Source: JOPF133 sp052144935
GTDB taxonomy: Bacteria; Acidobacteriota; Terriglobia; Bryobacterales; Bryobacteraceae
DNA: 46,721 nt
Direction of reading: 5' to 3'
NCBI GenBank assembly: GCA_052144935.1
Contig: JBKQPR010000359.1
Span: 1-46,721, forward strand
In this document: piece after piece, positions 8,681 through 19,734 of the stretch
Layout: each line of letters starts with the position of its first letter
How positions within the stretch are numbered: position 1 is the stretch's first letter
The notes under the pieces: model-generated
What the model saw: only the letters and a program-made list of their open reading frames with translations
What the model was told of the DNA's origin: nothing
Database searches by the model: none
Made by a program: the position numbers and the translations under genes

Positions 8681-8741
8681 GCCGGATTGCCTTCGCTTCA
8701 ATGCCACTTACTTTTGGTCCCGGTGACCCTCCCGCACAAAT

Positions 8742-8868
8742 CGTGGGGCGGGCAATCCTGCCTGCAGCCGGCTTTCAGTCGGCGCCTTCGTGCCGTGAGC
8801 GAGCCTGCCGAACCCGGCAAGAGCCGCCCGAAAGGCCGCTGCACGCAGGATTGCCCCGCCCCACACAA
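8742..8868. repeat. Imperfect palindromic repeat (long hairpin)
   Basis: The left arm (about 8742-8777, beginning GTGGGGCGGGCAATCCTGCC) is matched by its reverse complement at about 8833-8868, with a loop of about 55 bp. No gene is seen from 8708 to 8894. A related but more diverged copy lies at about 14160-14450. It looks like a miniature, non-coding interspersed repeat. Confidence 0.7.
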
Positions 8869-8894
8869 CTGGTGCGGAACGCGACCCCGCCCCG

Positions 8895-9785
8895 CTAGCG
8901 CGTGGCTTCCACCTTGGGCGTCGAGAGATACCCGATGATCTCTTCCGGCTTCTTCTGCACGGTGTTGATCACCAGCTCGTAGGGGATGTGCCCGCCCTTG
9001 GCGGTGTAGAACTGCACCGGCTCGTTGACGCTCTTATCCTTTTTCTCGGTCAACTTATCGTCGGCCAGCACCTGCACGGTGTACCTGTTCTTCTTCGGAT
9101 CGATGCTCGTCAGCTTCAACGTGATGTCGCCGAAGCGCTGCGGCTGTTTGGTTTTGGCCAGCTTGACGTCGATGTAGTTGCGCTCGCCCAGTTTCCTCAG
9201 GGCATCCAGCTCGTTGTGGTTGGTGGCGATCAGCCCGCTCTGCACTCCCAGGTCGCCTTTCGCGCTCTTCAGGTCGGCGATGGTCTTCTGCAGTTCCTCC
9301 TGGGTGGCCGTCACCTGCGTCTTCACGCTGCCCACATCCGTCGAAACGTCGGCAATCTTGGCGTTGGCGGCGTTGGCCGATTGCTTCACATCGCTGACTT
9401 CCGAGCTGACCGAGGCGACCTTCTGCTGCATCTGCGCCTGCTCGGCCTCCAGTTGCTTCTTGATCTGTTCGGCGTGCGCGTTGGCCTCCACCTTCACCTG
9501 GTTGGAGCTCGAGGTCGCCTGGGCGCGGGCGGCTGCCAGCTCTTCCTTCAGCGTCTCGATGTGGCGCATCTGCGCGTTGGTGCTCACCGCGGAAGTGTCC
9601 CGCAGGTTGCTCACCTCGTTCATCAACTTCTCTTGTACCTTGGCGACGTCGCCGCGGACATGATCCAGTTGGACGTAGAGGTAGATGTTGGCGACCACCA
9701 GGGCGATCAGCATCCCGACTACGGCCGCGGTCAGTAGCCCCGAGCGCTGGGGCGGCTCCTGCTGTATATAGGTAGGTGAACTCAC
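8895..9785 (-). CDS. Membrane-anchored coiled-coil protein
   Basis: This 296-residue protein has a short cytoplasmic N-terminus, one membrane helix (residues 16-37, LLTAAVVGMLIALVVANIYL), then a long coiled coil over residues 40-200 rich in Ala, Gln, Glu and Lys. The C-terminal globular part of about 95 residues (FGDITLKLTSIDPKKNRYTV, PYELVINTVQKKPEEIIGYL) looks beta-rich. It resembles an acidobacterial family without known function. A good ribosome-binding site, AAAGGAG, lies upstream of the ATG at 9785. It probably acts in the periplasm as a scaffold or envelope protein, but this is inference. Confidence 0.75.
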   Translation of the reverse strand: MSSPTYIQQEPPQRSGLLTAAVVGMLIALVVANIYLYVQLDHVRGDVAKVQEKLMNEVSNLRDTSAVSTNAQMRHIETLKEELAAARAQATSSSNQVKVEANAHAEQIKKQLEAEQAQMQQKVASVSSEVSDVKQSANAANAKIADVSTDVGSVKTQVTATQEELQKTIADLKSAKGDLGVQSGLIATNHNELDALRKLGERNYIDVKLAKTKQPQRFGDITLKLTSIDPKKNRYTVQVLADDKLTEKKDKSVNEPVQFYTAKGGHIPYELVINTVQKKPEEIIGYLSTPKVEATR

Positions 9786-9846
9786 GTAAGCTTACTCCTT
9801 TGGCTTCCTTCCATTATAGATGGAGACGGGGGGCCTTTCGGTTACG

Positions 9847-11268
9847 TCATCCCAGCTCGAAAGACTGGCCGGGCGTGGGGGCCACCACATCCAGCCCGTA
9901 ATCGGCGTGCAGCAGTTTGGCGAGAACCGCCGCCTGCTCCGGCTCTCCGTGCACCAGGAACACCTTGCGCAGCCCGCCCGCCAGGGGCCGCACCCATTCC
10001 AGCAGCTCCTTCTGGTCGGCGTGGCCGCTCAATTCGTCCAGGCTGGAAATCTCCGCCCGCACCCGCATGGGTTCGCCGAAAATCCGTACCTCCGGCCACT
10101 TTTCCACCAGCTTCCGCCCCAGCGTGTCCTGGGCCTGGAAGCCGGTAATCAGTACGGTGTTGCGCGGGTCTTCGATGTTGTTCCGCAGGTGGTGCAGAAT
10201 GCGTCCCTGTTCGCACATTCCGGAAGCCGAAATCACCACGAACGGCCCGTGCAGGTCGTTCAATTTCTTGGATTCGGCGGCCTCGCGCACGTACTGCAAG
10301 CGGCGAAACCCGAAGGGGTCCTCGCCCGCCTCCAGGTATGCCCGGGTCTCTTCGTTGAAGCACTCCGGGTGGGCCCGGTGCACCGCCGTCACATTCAGCG
10401 CCAGCGGGCTGTCCACGAAAATAGGGATGTTGGGGATGTGCTTTTCATTGGCAAGCTGGTGCAGCAGCAGCACCAGTTGCTGGGTGCGGCCCACCGCGAA
10501 GGCCGGCACGATGATGCGGCCGCCGCGCCGCGCCGTGCGGTTCACCACGTCGGCCAGCTTGTTGACCACGTGGCTGGCGCTCTTATGCAGCCGGCCGCCG
10601 TAAGTGCTTTCGAGGATCAGGTAGTCGGCCGGCGGCATCGGCTCCGGGTCGCGGATGATGGGCAGGCCGGGCCGCCCCAGGTCCCCCGAAAAGGCCAGCC
10701 GAACCGGCGCCGGCCCGGACGTGTCCGTCAGCCGCAAGAACGACGATCCCAGGATGTGCCCCGCGTCGTAGCACTCGTAACTCAGCCCGGGCTCCAGTTC
10801 CTGCGGCGCGTGGTACGGCGCCGGACGGAACAGCGGCAGGGTTCGCTCGACGTCCTCGGCATCGTAGAGTGGCTCCACGGGTGGCTCGATCAGCCCGTTT
10901 TCGATGCCGAAGGCCTTGCGATGCTCCCTCCGCTTGTTGACGAACTCGGCGTCCTTCTCCTGGATGTGCGCCGAGTCGCGCAGCATCCAGCCGCACAGAT
11001 CGATGCTGGCGGGTGTACTGAAGATAGGCCCGGAGAAGCCGTCTTTGACCAGCGTGGGCAGATTGCCGCTGTGGTCGATATGAGCATGTGAGAGGATCAC
11101 CGCGTCAATGGAGCCGCCCGCCACCGGCAGGTGCCGGTTTCTGGCCTCCGCCTCTTTGCGCCGCCCCTGATAGAGCCCGCAATCCAGCAGATAGCGTTTC
11201 GCGCCGGTCTCGACCAGGTGCATGGACCCGGTGACCGTCCCGGCCGCCCCCCAAAAAGTGAGTTTCAT
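9847..11268 (-). CDS. Metallo-beta-lactamase/beta-CASP family ribonuclease-like protein
   Basis: At 473 residues, this has the full length and motif set of the beta-CASP family, whose bacterial members are mostly RNases. The zinc motif SHAHIDHSGNLP is near residue 60. AFSGDLGR carries a further metal ligand, and DYLILESTYGGR opens the beta-CASP region. ISASGMCEQGRILHHL and LSGHADQKELLEW are the C-terminal metal and substrate motifs. The ATG at 11268 starts the protein directly at the first beta strand, MKLTFWGAAGTVTGS. It is predicted to be a cytoplasmic RNA-processing nuclease of the YSH1/CPSF73-like type. No operon partner is seen. Confidence 0.88.
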   Translation of the reverse strand: MKLTFWGAAGTVTGSMHLVETGAKRYLLDCGLYQGRRKEAEARNRHLPVAGGSIDAVILSHAHIDHSGNLPTLVKDGFSGPIFSTPASIDLCGWMLRDSAHIQEKDAEFVNKRREHRKAFGIENGLIEPPVEPLYDAEDVERTLPLFRPAPYHAPQELEPGLSYECYDAGHILGSSFLRLTDTSGPAPVRLAFSGDLGRPGLPIIRDPEPMPPADYLILESTYGGRLHKSASHVVNKLADVVNRTARRGGRIIVPAFAVGRTQQLVLLLHQLANEKHIPNIPIFVDSPLALNVTAVHRAHPECFNEETRAYLEAGEDPFGFRRLQYVREAAESKKLNDLHGPFVVISASGMCEQGRILHHLRNNIEDPRNTVLITGFQAQDTLGRKLVEKWPEVRIFGEPMRVRAEISSLDELSGHADQKELLEWVRPLAGGLRKVFLVHGEPEQAAVLAKLLHADYGLDVVAPTPGQSFELG

Positions 11269-11429
11269 GCGGGAACGCACATAGTAGCGTATTTCGGTGG
11301 CAAGCCGCTAAGGCAGAGGAAAGGATTTCTCAAAAGGATTTCTCGCCAAGCCGCTAAGGCGCAAAGTACACGCAAAGGACACAAAACAAAAGCGAAAACG
11401 CCTATTAGCAGGATCTCAGGTTGGGGAAG
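11269..11429. repeat. Intergenic tract with CCGCTAAGG-type repeats
   Basis: No gene is seen. Two near copies of a GCAAGCCGCTAAGGC unit (about 11302 and 11347) and a duplicated AGGATTTCTC lie here. Such sequences occur widely between genes in repeat-rich soil bacteria. Confidence 0.45.
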
Positions 11430-11445
11430 TGTTTCACGTGAAACA
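11430..11445. promoter_or_regulatory. parS site 1 (ParB-binding centromere)
   Basis: The perfect 16-bp palindrome TGTTTCACGTGAAACA is identical to the bacterial parS consensus to which ParB binds for chromosome segregation. It lies in a non-coding stretch. A second identical copy follows exactly 50 bp later. Confidence 0.85.
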
Positions 11446-11479
11446 GTTGGACGGGCTTCGGGCGCGGCGGGAGCGAAAG

Positions 11480-11495
11480 TGTTTCACGTGAAACA
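11480..11495. promoter_or_regulatory. parS site 2 (ParB-binding centromere)
   Basis: This is a second perfect TGTTTCACGTGAAACA palindrome. Two exact 16-bp matches 50 bp apart are very unlikely by chance. parS sites usually cluster within a fraction of the chromosome around oriC, so this locus may be origin-proximal. Confidence 0.85.
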
Positions 11496-11733
11496 AACGG
11501 ATTGGAACTGCTCCGGCCGGAACGATTCGAGAACTTTTTTCGCCTCTTTTCAATTTTTATCAATTTCAGACGATAAGGCCCTAATGAAAGGATTCTTCCG
11601 GTGGCACTGAAATGAAGTTCCATCCTGTGGTTGCGCTTTCGCCGGTTCTATTCGCGAGCCGCGAAGCGGCGGAAAAGCCATGGAGCCGCTCCGTTCCCGG
11701 TAGTGCCTTGCTTCCTTTAAGAGGTGATTTTAA

Positions 11734-12444
11734 GTGACGACCATCGTTCTCTACTCCGTTCAGCCGATGCTCTCGGCCGGACTTGAAGTGACTCTGGCAG
11801 CCTCGGAGGGATTTCGCCTCGCCGCTGCCTGCACGGATTTGTCCCAGCTTGCCGACCAGATCCATCGAACGGCTGCGACGCTGGTCCTGATCGAGCTGAC
11901 CCCGGACGTGACGCTGCAGGCGTTGAAGGAAATTCAGGCCATGAGCCGGGGCGTTCCAAGCATCCTCTGGGTAGATCACGTGTCCACCGAGTTTGCGTCC
12001 CAGGTCATCGCCGCCGGCGTGCGGGGAATCCTGCGCAAGACGATGTCGCTCGATCAGCACCTGGACTGCTTTCGGAAGGTCGCGCTGGGTGAACTGGAGC
12101 TGGAGAAGGGTCTGAGCGATCAACTCCTCAGCAGCCAGCGGGTAACCCTCACACCGCGCGAACGGCAGGTGATGGGTCTGGTGGCGCAGGGGCTCCGGAA
12201 CAAGGAAATCGCCTATTCCATCGGCGTCACGGAAGGAACCATAAAGGTTTACCTTTCCAGGCTGTTCCAAAAGGTCGGGGCCAACGACCGGCTGGACCTG
12301 GCGTTGTTTGCGCTGCGGAACATGGCCGCCTCGGGAACCTTCGAGACGGTTTCGCGCCGCCAGGCGGATCAGCCTCGTCCCAGTCCCAAGCCGCTGTTCG
12401 TCACCGGATTCGTCAGCCGGCCGGTAGAGAGAAGGCTGCAATAA
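11734..12444 (+). CDS. NarL/LuxR-type DNA-binding regulator with non-phosphorylatable receiver
   Basis: At 236 residues, this has the layout of a NarL/FixJ response regulator. Residues 1-120 form a receiver-like domain and residues 135-200 a LuxR helix-turn-helix (LTPRERQVMGLVAQGLRNKE, then IGVTEGTIKVYLSRLFQKVG). The receiver lacks the acidic pair normally found at the end of strand 1 (it reads VLYSVQPM), and the phospho-acceptor Asp is replaced by Glu in LVLIELTPD. It is probably controlled by something other than phosphorylation or is locked in one state. The start is the GTG at 11734 with AAGAGGTG upstream. A Pro/Arg-rich tail follows the DNA-binding domain. Confidence 0.85.
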   Translation: MTTIVLYSVQPMLSAGLEVTLAASEGFRLAAACTDLSQLADQIHRTAATLVLIELTPDVTLQALKEIQAMSRGVPSILWVDHVSTEFASQVIAAGVRGILRKTMSLDQHLDCFRKVALGELELEKGLSDQLLSSQRVTLTPRERQVMGLVAQGLRNKEIAYSIGVTEGTIKVYLSRLFQKVGANDRLDLALFALRNMAASGTFETVSRRQADQPRPSPKPLFVTGFVSRPVERRLQ

Positions 12445-13003
12445 AGTTCCGGAGGGAGTGAGGAGAAACGGCGCGGGCCTGGGCGGAGGCCATTGCCCTG
12501 TCCGGCCGCATCGAGCGCTCCTCCATATCCCCTCGCGGACGAACTCGTGCCGGCCGGCCCGGGTATTGCCGCCCGCAGTGCCGCCCGCAGTGCCGCCCGC
12601 AGTGCCGCGGAGCCACCCGCGGAGCCGCCCCCAGTGCCGCCCACGACAGGTTGGTCGGTTCGGCGGATCGGCCAGCTCGGCGGACTGGCCGGTTCGGCGG
12701 ATGGGCCGGCTCGGCGCATTTTCTCGCGTCCGCGCGATTTGAGAGCCAAGCCACGCGGGCATGTGGGCCTCCCGGCAGCCGATCATGGAGGTTCACGAGG
12801 TGCCCGCGGGGCCGGGCGCAGCAGTCCGGCCCGCATGTGGACCGGGAGCAGCTCTCACTCCCTTCCGCCACGCGTTCTTCAAGGGATCCGTCTTCTCCGC
12901 GGCGCGCGTTTCCCAAGCACGCACGGTGAGGAGGTCTAGCCGGCTTTTCGGGCATCATCATTTTTCCTACAGTTCCTGGTAAGACCTGCCGATATGCAAA
13001 CTG
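12445..13003. repeat. Intergenic tandem repeats
   Basis: No gene is supported over these 559 bp. The 12-bp unit GCCGCCCGCAGT is repeated three to four times at about 12569-12604, followed by degenerate GGAGCC(G/A)CCC units, and a second set of GGTTCGGCGGAT-like units runs at about 12656-12715. These give open but low-complexity frames on both strands, which were not accepted as genes. Confidence 0.6.
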
Positions 13004-14074
13004 ATGCCGCAAGAATGCGCGGAACAGAACAAGGAGCGCTTGACTAAGGATGTCATCCTGTCGAAGATCCCGGCATTCCCGCCGGTAGTCCTCAAGGCGC
13101 TGGACTTGCTCGCCACCGACCGCACGAAGATCTCGGAGCTGGCGCACCTGATCGCGTCGGACGCAACCCTGTCCGCCCAAGTCCTCCGCATGGCGAACTC
13201 CGCCCTGTTCGGTTTCTCGTCCGAGATCGACACGGTTCAACACGGCGTGGTGGCGCTGGGCCTCACCCGCGTACAGTCGCTGATCATGACCGTGGCCACC
13301 ACCAACTATATGCGCGCGGCGTTTCGCACCGAGGCCTTGACCAAGTGCTGGCGGCATACGCTGGCGTCCGCCATCGTCAGCCGGGAACTCGCCCGAGCCT
13401 CCCGCCAGGAGCCGGATCGCGCCTACACGCTCGGCCTGCTGCACGATATCGGGCGGCTGGGCCTGCTGGTGGGTTATCCGGATGCCTACAACGAGATTCT
13501 GGCGGAGGCCGACCGTGACGCGGTGTCGCTGCTGGACCTGGAGAAGCGGCGTTTCGGAATGGATCACTGCGAAGCCGGCCGCCTGCTAATGGGAGAGTGG
13601 GGCCTGCCACAGGAGGTCCTGGTGGCCACCGGCCGCCATCACGATCCACCGCAAGGCGGTCCGTTCGACATGCTGCATATCGTGCACCTCGCCTGCCGGT
13701 TCGCGGATACGCTGGGGTATTTCGTGGTCGCCCCGCTCAAGCCCGCAACCTTCGAAGAACTGACCGAGATGTTGCCGGTGGACGCGCGGGAGCGCTTTTT
13801 TCGAGAGGCTGACGCTTTGCGGCAGTTGGTGGAAGGTTCGATCGGCGAGGGAGAGATCGCCAATAAGCCGTCCGTTCCCAGCGCGCCGATCGGACCGGCG
13901 AAACCCTACGGCGCCGAGGATGAGGGCCAGACGGGCCGCGAACAGCTTGGAGCAGAGATGCCGTGGCCGGCTTTAGGAGATCGCCGGATAGCCTGGGATC
14001 TCCTGCTCGTCGTGGTTACAATCGTGGTATTCGCGGCCGTGATGCTGGCCATGGAATATCTTGGGAATGCGTGA
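13004..14074 (+). CDS. HDOD-domain protein with C-terminal membrane anchor
   Basis: Residues 15-215 form an HDOD domain (IPAFPPVVLKALDLL, IASDATLSAQVLRMANSALF, TLGLLHDIGRLGLL), a degenerate relative of HD phosphohydrolases that serves as a scaffold in bacterial signalling. The HD pair is present in LLHDIGR and a further His pair in GRHHDPP, more HD-like than many HDOD proteins. A linker of about 70 residues leads to a membrane helix at the extreme C-terminus (WDLLLVVVTIVVFAAVMLAM), so the protein is probably tail-anchored to the inner membrane. It is 356 residues long with a start ATG at 13004. Confidence 0.85.
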   Translation: MPQECAEQNKERLTKDVILSKIPAFPPVVLKALDLLATDRTKISELAHLIASDATLSAQVLRMANSALFGFSSEIDTVQHGVVALGLTRVQSLIMTVATTNYMRAAFRTEALTKCWRHTLASAIVSRELARASRQEPDRAYTLGLLHDIGRLGLLVGYPDAYNEILAEADRDAVSLLDLEKRRFGMDHCEAGRLLMGEWGLPQEVLVATGRHHDPPQGGPFDMLHIVHLACRFADTLGYFVVAPLKPATFEELTEMLPVDARERFFREADALRQLVEGSIGEGEIANKPSVPSAPIGPAKPYGAEDEGQTGREQLGAEMPWPALGDRRIAWDLLLVVVTIVVFAAVMLAMEYLGNA

Positions 14075-14613
14075 CGGCCTCCGGCGGGCCCCGGGGGTTC
14101 CCGCCGGTCCCGACGGCAGCCTGAGGGACCCATGCCACTTTGGCCGCCGCAGCATTCTGCACCAATTGCGGGGCGGGCAATCTGCCCGCAGCCGCCTTTC
14201 AGCCCCGCCTCCGGCGGCGCCGGATTGAATGGATCTGTGACTCCTGTCCCAGCCCACCAGCGGCCTGTCCGCGCCGCGGTTTTTGGGAGAGCGGCCGATA
14301 TTGAAAACGGAGGGTTTGACTGGGTAGTCACAGGCCAGGCGGCTCGTTTCGGGCCTTGTGCGAGTCTGCCCACATCCGGCCAGCGCCGGCTGGGGGTGCC
14401 CTCCGGACCCGGCGGCAGCCTGAAAGGCGCCTGAAAGGCTGCCCCACGGCAGCCCGTGGCAGAGGTGTTCGAACACCCATTATGTGCGGTTTTGGCAGAT
14501 TGATCTTCTTTTAGAATCAGTTACTTACTCTAGAGAAACGCACAACTTGTGCCGGTTCGGCAGTGCCGCCGCGGGTGCCAGGTATGCATGGCGCGGGAGG
14601 TTCTTAACGGCGC
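14075..14613. repeat. Intergenic interspersed repeat cluster
   Basis: No gene is supported. GGGGCGGGCAATCTGCCCGC at about 14170 is related to the arm of the 8742 hairpin. GGGTGCCCTCCGGACCCGG at about 14394 is related to the 18-bp GTGCCCTCTGGGCCC family. Several internal inverted repeats (for example CTGCCCCACGGCAGCCCGTGGCAG near 14438, read as two short complementary halves) are also present. Confidence 0.5.
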
Positions 14614-15864
<1,251 letters not shown>

Positions 15865-15879
15865 GGTCTACTCCGCGGT

Positions 15880-17154
<1,275 letters not shown>

Positions 17155-17195
17155 CTCCTTTCAGAATAACGTAATATGAAGGGACGGCGCTCCCG

Positions 17196-17564
17196 ATGCC
17201 CATCCTCCGTCTGGCCTACGCCACGCAGTTTCTGATCGCTGTGATCGCGGTTTTCGTGCTGTGGAGCGAAGTGGGCGGGCAGACGCACCTGGACCTGATG
17301 CCGTGGTACCTGAAGCTCGGCTTGGGCGGCGGGGCGGCGTTTGCGGCGGTGAAAGCCACGGCCGCGGCGGTAGGGGGACAAACTGCCTGGAACGGCGGCA
17401 CGCTCAAATGGCTGGGCATTTTGTTAGTGCTGCTCATCGGCTGCGGCCTGACCAGTTACTTCGTACACCTGTATGGGGAAAGCGACGAAGAGGATCAGGA
17501 CCAGACGATGAGTTTGCCGTCGATGGGGCCGGCCGCGGTAGTGATGCGTGGCTTGCGGGCGTGA
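17196..17564 (+). CDS. Small membrane protein of unknown function
   Basis: This 122-residue protein has three hydrophobic segments (residues 8-24, 40-60 and 70-92) and an acidic cytoplasmic tail (ESDEEDQDQ). It is divergent from the MacB-like operon, with 41 bp between the two starts. No family was recognised, and function is unknown. The ATG at 17196 is the first in frame. Confidence 0.6.
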   Translation: MPILRLAYATQFLIAVIAVFVLWSEVGGQTHLDLMPWYLKLGLGGGAAFAAVKATAAAVGGQTAWNGGTLKWLGILLVLLIGCGLTSYFVHLYGESDEEDQDQTMSLPSMGPAAVVMRGLRA

Positions 17565-17784
17565 GGCGGGGCTGTAAAATCGGCTATTTGTGGTCGCTGT
17601 AGAAATGCCTATGGAGGTCACCCTCCGAATGTATCGCCGGGTCGCCGGGCTAAAAGCTGCCTGCGGATTTGACGTGGCTGCCTTCCTGGTCGACTTTTTC
17701 GAAGCCGGCGAGGCGAGCACCGACGGGTCTTCCGCAAGGCCAGGCACCCCGACGTCCGCGCCCTTAAAGTGAAGGCCCGAGGGT

Positions 17785-17933
17785 CCCATGAGCAGCACCA
17801 TTTCGCCCGCGTGGACGGTGAGATCCACATTCTCGATGGCGCGGACCGCTCCCCGGCCGTGGTTCCTTTTCCCTCCTGACTCTGAGCTCCGGTAGACCGT
17901 GGTGACGTCGAGCGCCCGAAACGCCGCCGTCAT
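17785..17933 (-). pseudogene. Truncated ABC transporter ATPase (LolD/MacB type)
   Basis: The 5' end of an ABC ATPase gene is readable: ALDVTTVYRSS, AVRAIENVDLTVHAGEMVLLMGPSG. It stops matching in the middle of the Walker A motif, right after GPSG, and the frame then runs into repeat-like DNA that continues on the plus strand towards 17590. All of the rest, including signature and Walker B motifs, is missing. It was probably the ATPase partner of the two MacB-like permeases on the same strand, cut by an insertion or a repeat-mediated deletion. Confidence 0.65.
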
Positions 17934-18017
17934 AGCTTTGCCCTTACGATGCTCACGCCGCTCACACCACTGCTTCTATACCATATCCCTCCCGCACCCT
18001 GTTAGAATCCTAGAATC

Positions 18018-18728
18018 ATGTTGCGCCGGGTGGGACGAAAGCTGCTGCTGGTGGTGGCGATCCTGATTGCCGCGCAACTCGCGCTCAGCGCGGGCCTCTA
18101 CTGGGCCATGCGCCAGCCCCCCGATAGGTTCGGCCGCTTCATGACTCACGTGCCGATGCCCATGATGATGGTGCTGCCGTTCGAAACGCTATGGATGCGG
18201 GCGCGCGCCGGGCAGGTGCAGGCCGGCGACATGGCGCCAGATTTCAGCCTTCCCACGCTGGACCACACCACCACCGTACAACTCTCTTCGTTTCGCGGCT
18301 CCCAGCCCGTGGCGCTGGTCTTCGGCAGCTATACTTGACCGCCCTTTCGCCGGGAGGTTCCCGCGCTCAACAAGCTGTACGATACCTACCGCGGCCGCGT
18401 AGTGTTTTACGCCGTCTATATCGAAGAAGCGCACCCCAGCGACATCTGGCAAATGAGCAGCAACATCCGCGACGGCGTGATCTTCCGCAATCCGCGGGCC
18501 GAGACCGAGCGAACCGAGGTGGCGGAGAGCTGCGTGCGCAAACTGGGCATTCGCTTCCCGGCCCTCATCGACGGCATGAGCAACACCGTCGAGCGGCTGT
18601 ACACCGGCTGGCCCGACCGGCTGCTGCTCATCGACCGCGGCGGCCGCGTGGTCTACAAAAGCGCTCCAGGCCCGTTCGGATTCCACCCTGCGGAACTTGA
18701 AGCGGCACTGCGCACGATGATGCAATGA
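18018..18728 (+). CDS. Deiodinase-like selenoprotein (in-frame TGA = Sec107)
   Basis: Reading through the TGA at 18336-18338 as selenocysteine joins two open frames into a 236-residue protein. An N-terminal membrane helix (residues 9-31) precedes a thioredoxin fold. The active site FGSYTUPPF, then YIEEAHPSDIW and RVVYKSAPGPFGF, closely match vertebrate iodothyronine deiodinases (SCTUPPF, YIEEAHASDGW), which are thioredoxin-fold selenoenzymes with an N-terminal membrane helix. A hairpin with GGU in its loop starts 17 nt after the TGA. The bacterial substrate is unknown; reductive dehalogenation or peroxide reduction are possibilities. Gene callers that stop at TGA will report two fragments ending at 18338 and starting at about 18402. 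Confidence 0.88.
18339..18365 (+). promoter_or_regulatory. Bacterial SECIS-like hairpin of the deiodinase-like gene
   Basis: Five perfect base pairs, CGGGA (18351-18355) with TCCCG (18359-18363), enclose a GGT loop (18356-18358). The stem can extend past a one-base bulge by two more G-C pairs. The loop begins 17 nt after the TGA, inside the 16-37 nt range known for bacterial SECIS elements, and the loop guanines are the expected SelB contact. Confidence 0.75.
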
Positions 18729-18961
18729 GGACCTTCGGCCAGATGGGCGGCTAGGGACGGCAGGTTGTCTCGGAGCGATCTCCGTCCAGCATTTGCCGGC
18801 CGCCGCGTACCAGGGCCTATCCCTCTGGCCGATTCTGGTCGTATTCTGGTCGAATCTTCTTTTGACACCTGTGTTTTTGGGTATACCATTTGCCCATACT
18901 CGTTGCGGATCGCTGGAATACTGGCTTCTGCGCGAAAGGCTGTTTGCCGGAGAGGTTGAAG
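18729..18961. other. Intergenic stretch with possible membrane-protein remnant
   Basis: No intact gene is seen. One plus-strand frame (about 18793-18960) reads like the last membrane helix and tail of a polytopic protein (LLLTPVFLGIPFAHTR, GSLEYWLLRERL), faintly like the DUF418 C-terminus. It has no start signal and is probably debris. Confidence 0.3.
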
Positions 18962-19661
18962 ATGCCACGAATCGCTTCCATGCTTAGAGGGTTAGAGGGT
19001 TAAGGGCTGCGGATTGCATTGCCGGCCTTCTTGCTCATTCTGTCCGGTCCCGCCATTCGGGCCAGCGTGGTTGAACCGACGGCCGGGTTGCCGCCATCGC
19101 AGGGCTTTTACGCGGCCGCCGGTCCAGTCGACTATCCCGGTGTTTCCCTGAGCCAGGTAACGCTTGGCGAATTCAGCGATATCGTGCCGACCTTCAGCGC
19201 CGGTAATGAGTCCGTGAGTTTCGATTCCGTGCTGGCCGGCCTTGTCAGCCTGGGCGGCGGCACGCCTGCTGCCTTCACCTTGACCGGTCCAGTGGACAGT
19301 GAGGTCTTCGGTCGTACCTCGGACTCCGAGCTCGGGACTTTCAACGTCCGGATGACTTCCATGGACGTGACCGGCAGCGTGGGGGGCCACAGTGTCGAAG
19401 TTGTCGAGGTAATGCTTGATCCAAGCGATACAACCACCGGCCAGACAACAATTGCAGCTACCGCCGGCGGCTTCCTGGTCAGCAGCTTCTTCGATGTCTT
19501 CACTGAGATCAGTCTCGATGGCGGGCCATTTACTGCACAGACCAACGGTCCGACAAGTTGTTGAACTGGTGCCGGCTCCTGAACCGGGCAAGCTGTCTCT
19601 CCTGGGCATCGGAGCGTTTTTCGCGTTCGGTGGATACTCCCGCCGCCGCGCCGCGCGGTAA
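18962..19661 (+). pseudogene. PEP-CTERM secreted protein, interrupted
   Basis: This is the outline of a surface protein sorted by an exosortase. ATG at 18962 with GAGAGG upstream is followed after 13 codons by an in-frame TAA inside an AGAGGGTT duplication. The frame then gives a hydrophobic signal peptide core (ALPAFLLILSGPAIRAS) and a Ser/Thr/Gly-rich mature domain to 19564. The PEP-CTERM motif (PAPEPGKLSLLGIGAFFAFG, then GYSRRRAA) lies in a different frame ending at 19661. One stop and one single-base frameshift are therefore needed to explain it, so it is called a pseudogene unless the sequence contains errors. Confidence 0.65.
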
Positions 19662-19734
19662 TGCCGGTTATTCGGCGCAACTGCCTCCCTCTTGTCAGTG
19701 CGGATCTTCAGCCGCATCGGCGCAGGAAAAAGGA

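Noticed and set aside
9820..11091. Plus-strand open frame of 423 codons
   Set aside because: Antisense shadow of the beta-CASP nuclease gene; composition is unlike a protein.
11405..11623. Small minus-strand gene containing both parS sites
   Set aside because: The residues FHVKH and VSRET are just the translations of the palindrome in two frames; no ribosome-binding site or coding look.
12445..13003. Arg/Gly/Pro-rich open frames on both strands
   Set aside because: They translate tandem repeats and have no start signals or recognisable domains.
18336..18338. TGA in the deiodinase-like gene as an ordinary nonsense mutation
   Set aside because: It falls exactly on the catalytic Sec position of the family, the reading frame is kept on both sides and a SECIS-like hairpin follows.
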